DNA of 8,410 nucleotides from Cytophagales bacterium (GTDB lineage Bacteria > Bacteroidota > Bacteroidia > Cytophagales > UBA9547): the NCBI GenBank assembly GCA_003476475.1, contig DMUD01000326.1, positions 1 through 8,410 of the forward strand, read 5' to 3'. This document shows, in pieces, positions 6,260 through 8,410 of the stretch. A model generated the notes under the pieces. The model did no database searches and was not told the origin of the DNA. It was given only the letters and a program-made list of their open reading frames with translations. A program made the translations under genes and the position numbers. Numbering within the stretch: position 1 is the first letter of the stretch; each line of letters starts with the position of its first letter.

Positions 6260-8410
6260 TTAGTATCCGAAAAGTTCGGACAGGGTAAGTTCTTGTACCG
6301 AACCATATTGCTCCAGAGCTTTGAAATTCAACTTGTCTTTAGCTCCAATTAATAAAATTGACTTCGGCTTTTTGCTGAGGTATTGTTTGTGAAATTCAGC
6401 AATATTTTTCAGTGTCATACCAGGCAGGGCTTTGTACACATCCTTCCGTAAGTCATAGTCCAAGCCCAGCTTTTTTGCATTTTCATAACTCATGAGCACT
6501 TCTGCTTTAGTGACGCGCTCAGTTTCAATGCTATTCAAGATCGACTCTTTGGCAAGGTCGAAAGCGGGGCTCGACTCGGGCATATTGTCCAATAGGTCTT
6601 CCATAGCTTGCATGGCCTCGGGCAATTTGTCGGCTTGGGTGCCTATATACGAAACAATGTAGTTGGGCTTATTTTTTTCGGCTGCCATAGTATAGCGCGA
6701 ACGAACGGCATAAGCCAAGGCTTTCGATTCGCGTATTTCCTGAAATACAATAGAACTCATGCTTCCACCAAAATATTCGTTGAAAAGGGTTGCCGCAGGT
6801 GCCAAATTCTTGTCGTAATCTACTGATTTTGAAAGGAAAATCATTTCGGCTTGCACCATATCGTAGTTCACCCAATAGGTTTTGGTTTGTTCCAAAGGCA
6901 GTTCCTTAAATTCTTTTTTAGGTGGAATGGGCAAAAAAGTACTGGGAATTTTGTGCATCGTATTTAGTTTGGCTACAAACTCGCCGCCGTTGGCAGGGCC
7001 ATAGTACAACACTCTGTGTTTGAAAGAAGTAAGGTTGGAAATGAGTTGCGTAAGCTGCGAAGGCTTTAGCGCACGCAATTGTTCAGTGGAGAGGATGTGT
7101 CTGAAAGGTGAGTCGAAACCATATTTGGCATAACTGGCCAATGCTTGCTGTAGTATGACTCCTTTGTTCAATTTATTATTGGCACGTTGCTTCAATATGC
7201 TGTCTATCAAATCGCTGAGTGCTTTCTCGTCGGCTTGGGGCGAAGCGAGCAATTCTTCAAACAAGGCCAAGGCTTTGTCGAAATTTTCTTGCAAACCGTT
7301 CAGCGACACATATACCCTGTCCGACGAAACAAAAACAGAATAGGTACAGCCAAGTTTAAAAAATTCTTGTTTCAACTGTTCGGCAGAATAGCGTTTGCTA
7401 CCCAAAAACTTCAAATATTCTACCGCTAGCCCCAAAGTAAGGTCGTGATCGGTACCCATGTCCAATACATAATATAATTCAAAAAGTCCATTTTCAGCAT
7501 TTTGCTTATACAATACTTCTATTTCATTTTTCAGTTGCAGGCGCTGAATGTCTTTTTGGTAATCGACAAAAACAGGTCTGATAATACCTGAAGGTTCTTT
7601 CATCAATCTTTTGTAAAAAGTAGAGGCTGAATCGCGGTTCACGGCCACCGGCGTAATGGCAGGTTTCACAATTTTTTTCACCGTAGTATCTGTACCAATG
7701 CGTTTATAGGCCACCACATAGTTTTCTTGAAAATACTTGTTGGCAAAATCGACGATTTCTTGTTTCGTAATTTTAGACTGAAGGTCAATTTCAGAAATGT
7801 AGTCTTTCCATGGCATACCCAAAATAAAGGCCGAAACAAAGGCATCGGCACGTGAAGAATTTTTCTCGTATGCCTTCATGTTGCTGGTTTTTAGGTCGTT
7901 GACAATGGCGGGCAAAAGCCAATCTCCAAATTTGCCCTGCTTGATAGAATCGATTTGGGAAAGCAAAAGTGTTTTTACTTCTTCGAGCGACTGCCCCTCG
8001 CGGGGCATGCCCGAAAGAAACAAGGCCGAGTAATCGCGCAAGCGAATAGGAAAGGCGGCACCGCCCATAATTTTTTGTTTTTGGTTCAAATTCAAGTCGA
8101 TAAGCCCTGCTTGGCTGTTGGACAATATTTGACTCAGAAACTCCATTGCCAACGATTCGCGTGTTTTCACGCCTGGAAAGCGAAAAGCGAGTGTGACTTT
8201 TTCGGCAGTAGGTCCTATTATATTTTTCACTACTGGTTTGACTATGGGCGCTTCTACAGGGGCTTGAAAAGCGGGTACGGTTTTGGGCTTCCATTTGCCA
8301 AAATACCGGTCTAACATTCGAATAGTTTCGTCGGGATTCAGGTCGCCACTCAAGCAAATGGCAATGTTGTTGGGTACATAATAGGTATTGAAATATTTTT
8401 TTATTTCCGT
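6260..8410 (-). CDS. M16 family zinc peptidase (insulinase/pitrilysin type), two-repeat form, N-terminus beyond the right edge
   Basis: The reading frame is open to the right edge without a stop or a good start, so the gene is cut; the TTG at 8353 is internal. About 716 residues are visible. The first 40 or so complete an M16 N-terminal domain: NTYYVPNNIAICLSGDLNPD ends the catalytic fold, and its zinc motif HxxEH must lie outside the window. Then come an M16 C-type domain (to about visible residue 250), a second N-type domain (about 280-480) and a second C-type domain (about 500-716). The last has FGGSMSSIVFQEIRESKALAY, where the Arg and Tyr match the substrate-tail-binding pair of M16 enzymes. 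The second N-type domain has no HxxEH, as expected for the inactive half of a two-repeat enzyme. The family degrades peptides inside a closed chamber; in this phylum such proteins are often exported, but the signal peptide region is not visible. It ends 33 bases before the aminotransferase gene. Confidence 0.94.
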   Translation of the reverse strand, partial: TEIKKYFNTYYVPNNIAICLSGDLNPDETIRMLDRYFGKWKPKTVPAFQAPVEAPIVKPVVKNIIGPTAEKVTLAFRFPGVKTRESLAMEFLSQILSNSQAGLIDLNLNQKQKIMGGAAFPIRLRDYSALFLSGMPREGQSLEEVKTLLLSQIDSIKQGKFGDWLLPAIVNDLKTSNMKAYEKNSSRADAFVSAFILGMPWKDYISEIDLQSKITKQEIVDFANKYFQENYVVAYKRIGTDTTVKKIVKPAITPVAVNRDSASTFYKRLMKEPSGIIRPVFVDYQKDIQRLQLKNEIEVLYKQNAENGLFELYYVLDMGTDHDLTLGLAVEYLKFLGSKRYSAEQLKQEFFKLGCTYSVFVSSDRVYVSLNGLQENFDKALALFEELLASPQADEKALSDLIDSILKQRANNKLNKGVILQQALASYAKYGFDSPFRHILSTEQLRALKPSQLTQLISNLTSFKHRVLYYGPANGGEFVAKLNTMHKIPSTFLPIPPKKEFKELPLEQTKTYWVNYDMVQAEMIFLSKSVDYDKNLAPAATLFNEYFGGSMSSIVFQEIRESKALAYAVRSRYTMAAEKNKPNYIVSYIGTQADKLPEAMQAMEDLLDNMPESSPAFDLAKESILNSIETERVTKAEVLMSYENAKKLGLDYDLRKDVYKALPGMTLKNIAEFHKQYLSKKPKSILLIGAKDKLNFKALEQYGSVQELTLSELFGY

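Noticed and set aside
8351..8353. TTG as the start of the M16 gene
   Set aside because: The frame stays open for 19 more codons to the window edge, and these encode conserved M16 sequence (NTYYVPNNIAIC), so the gene begins outside the window.
7791..8357. 188-codon minus-strand open frame
   Set aside because: It is an alternative frame inside the M16 peptidase; its Arg/Ser-rich translation has no domain-like pattern.

Overview
The window looks like ordinary chromosomal DNA from a member of the Bacteroidota (Cytophaga–Flavobacterium–Bacteroides group). I infer this from gene content and style. There is a GT3 (eukaryotic-type) glycogen synthase. There is a very long secreted protein that combines a TolB-like propeller with an Omp85-type barrel, a combination I associate with this phylum. 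The start codons lack clear Shine-Dalgarno sequences, and two intergenic gaps contain matches to the TTTG / TAnnTTTG promoter pattern of the phylum. I cannot place it below phylum level. I see no mobile element, tRNA, rRNA, CRISPR array or sign of recent transfer.

All five genes are on the minus strand, so transcription runs from high to low coordinates. At the right edge (8410 to 6260) is the C-terminal three quarters or so of a two-repeat M16 zinc peptidase. After a 33-base gap comes a complete class III PLP aminotransferase (6226 to 5045), probably in the same transcript. A 111-base gap with a candidate promoter precedes a 1169-residue outer-membrane protein (4933 to 1424). It has a signal peptide, a peptidase-MA-like domain without zinc ligands, a TolB-like propeller, a charged helix and an Omp85-like barrel ending in Phe. 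A 75-base gap, again with a candidate promoter, precedes a small cytoplasmic cyclophilin (1348 to 908). Close behind it is a GT3 glycogen synthase (from 882 or 855), which runs off the left edge.

The window is densely coding: the longest gap is 111 bases and no stretch over 300 bases lacks a gene. The genes do not form one obvious pathway. The M16 peptidase and aminotransferase probably share a transcript, as do the cyclophilin and glycogen synthase; the outer-membrane protein probably has its own promoter. The most interesting object is the outer-membrane protein, whose architecture implies a periplasm-facing binding module on a barrel. I found no clear sign of a new multi-gene system.
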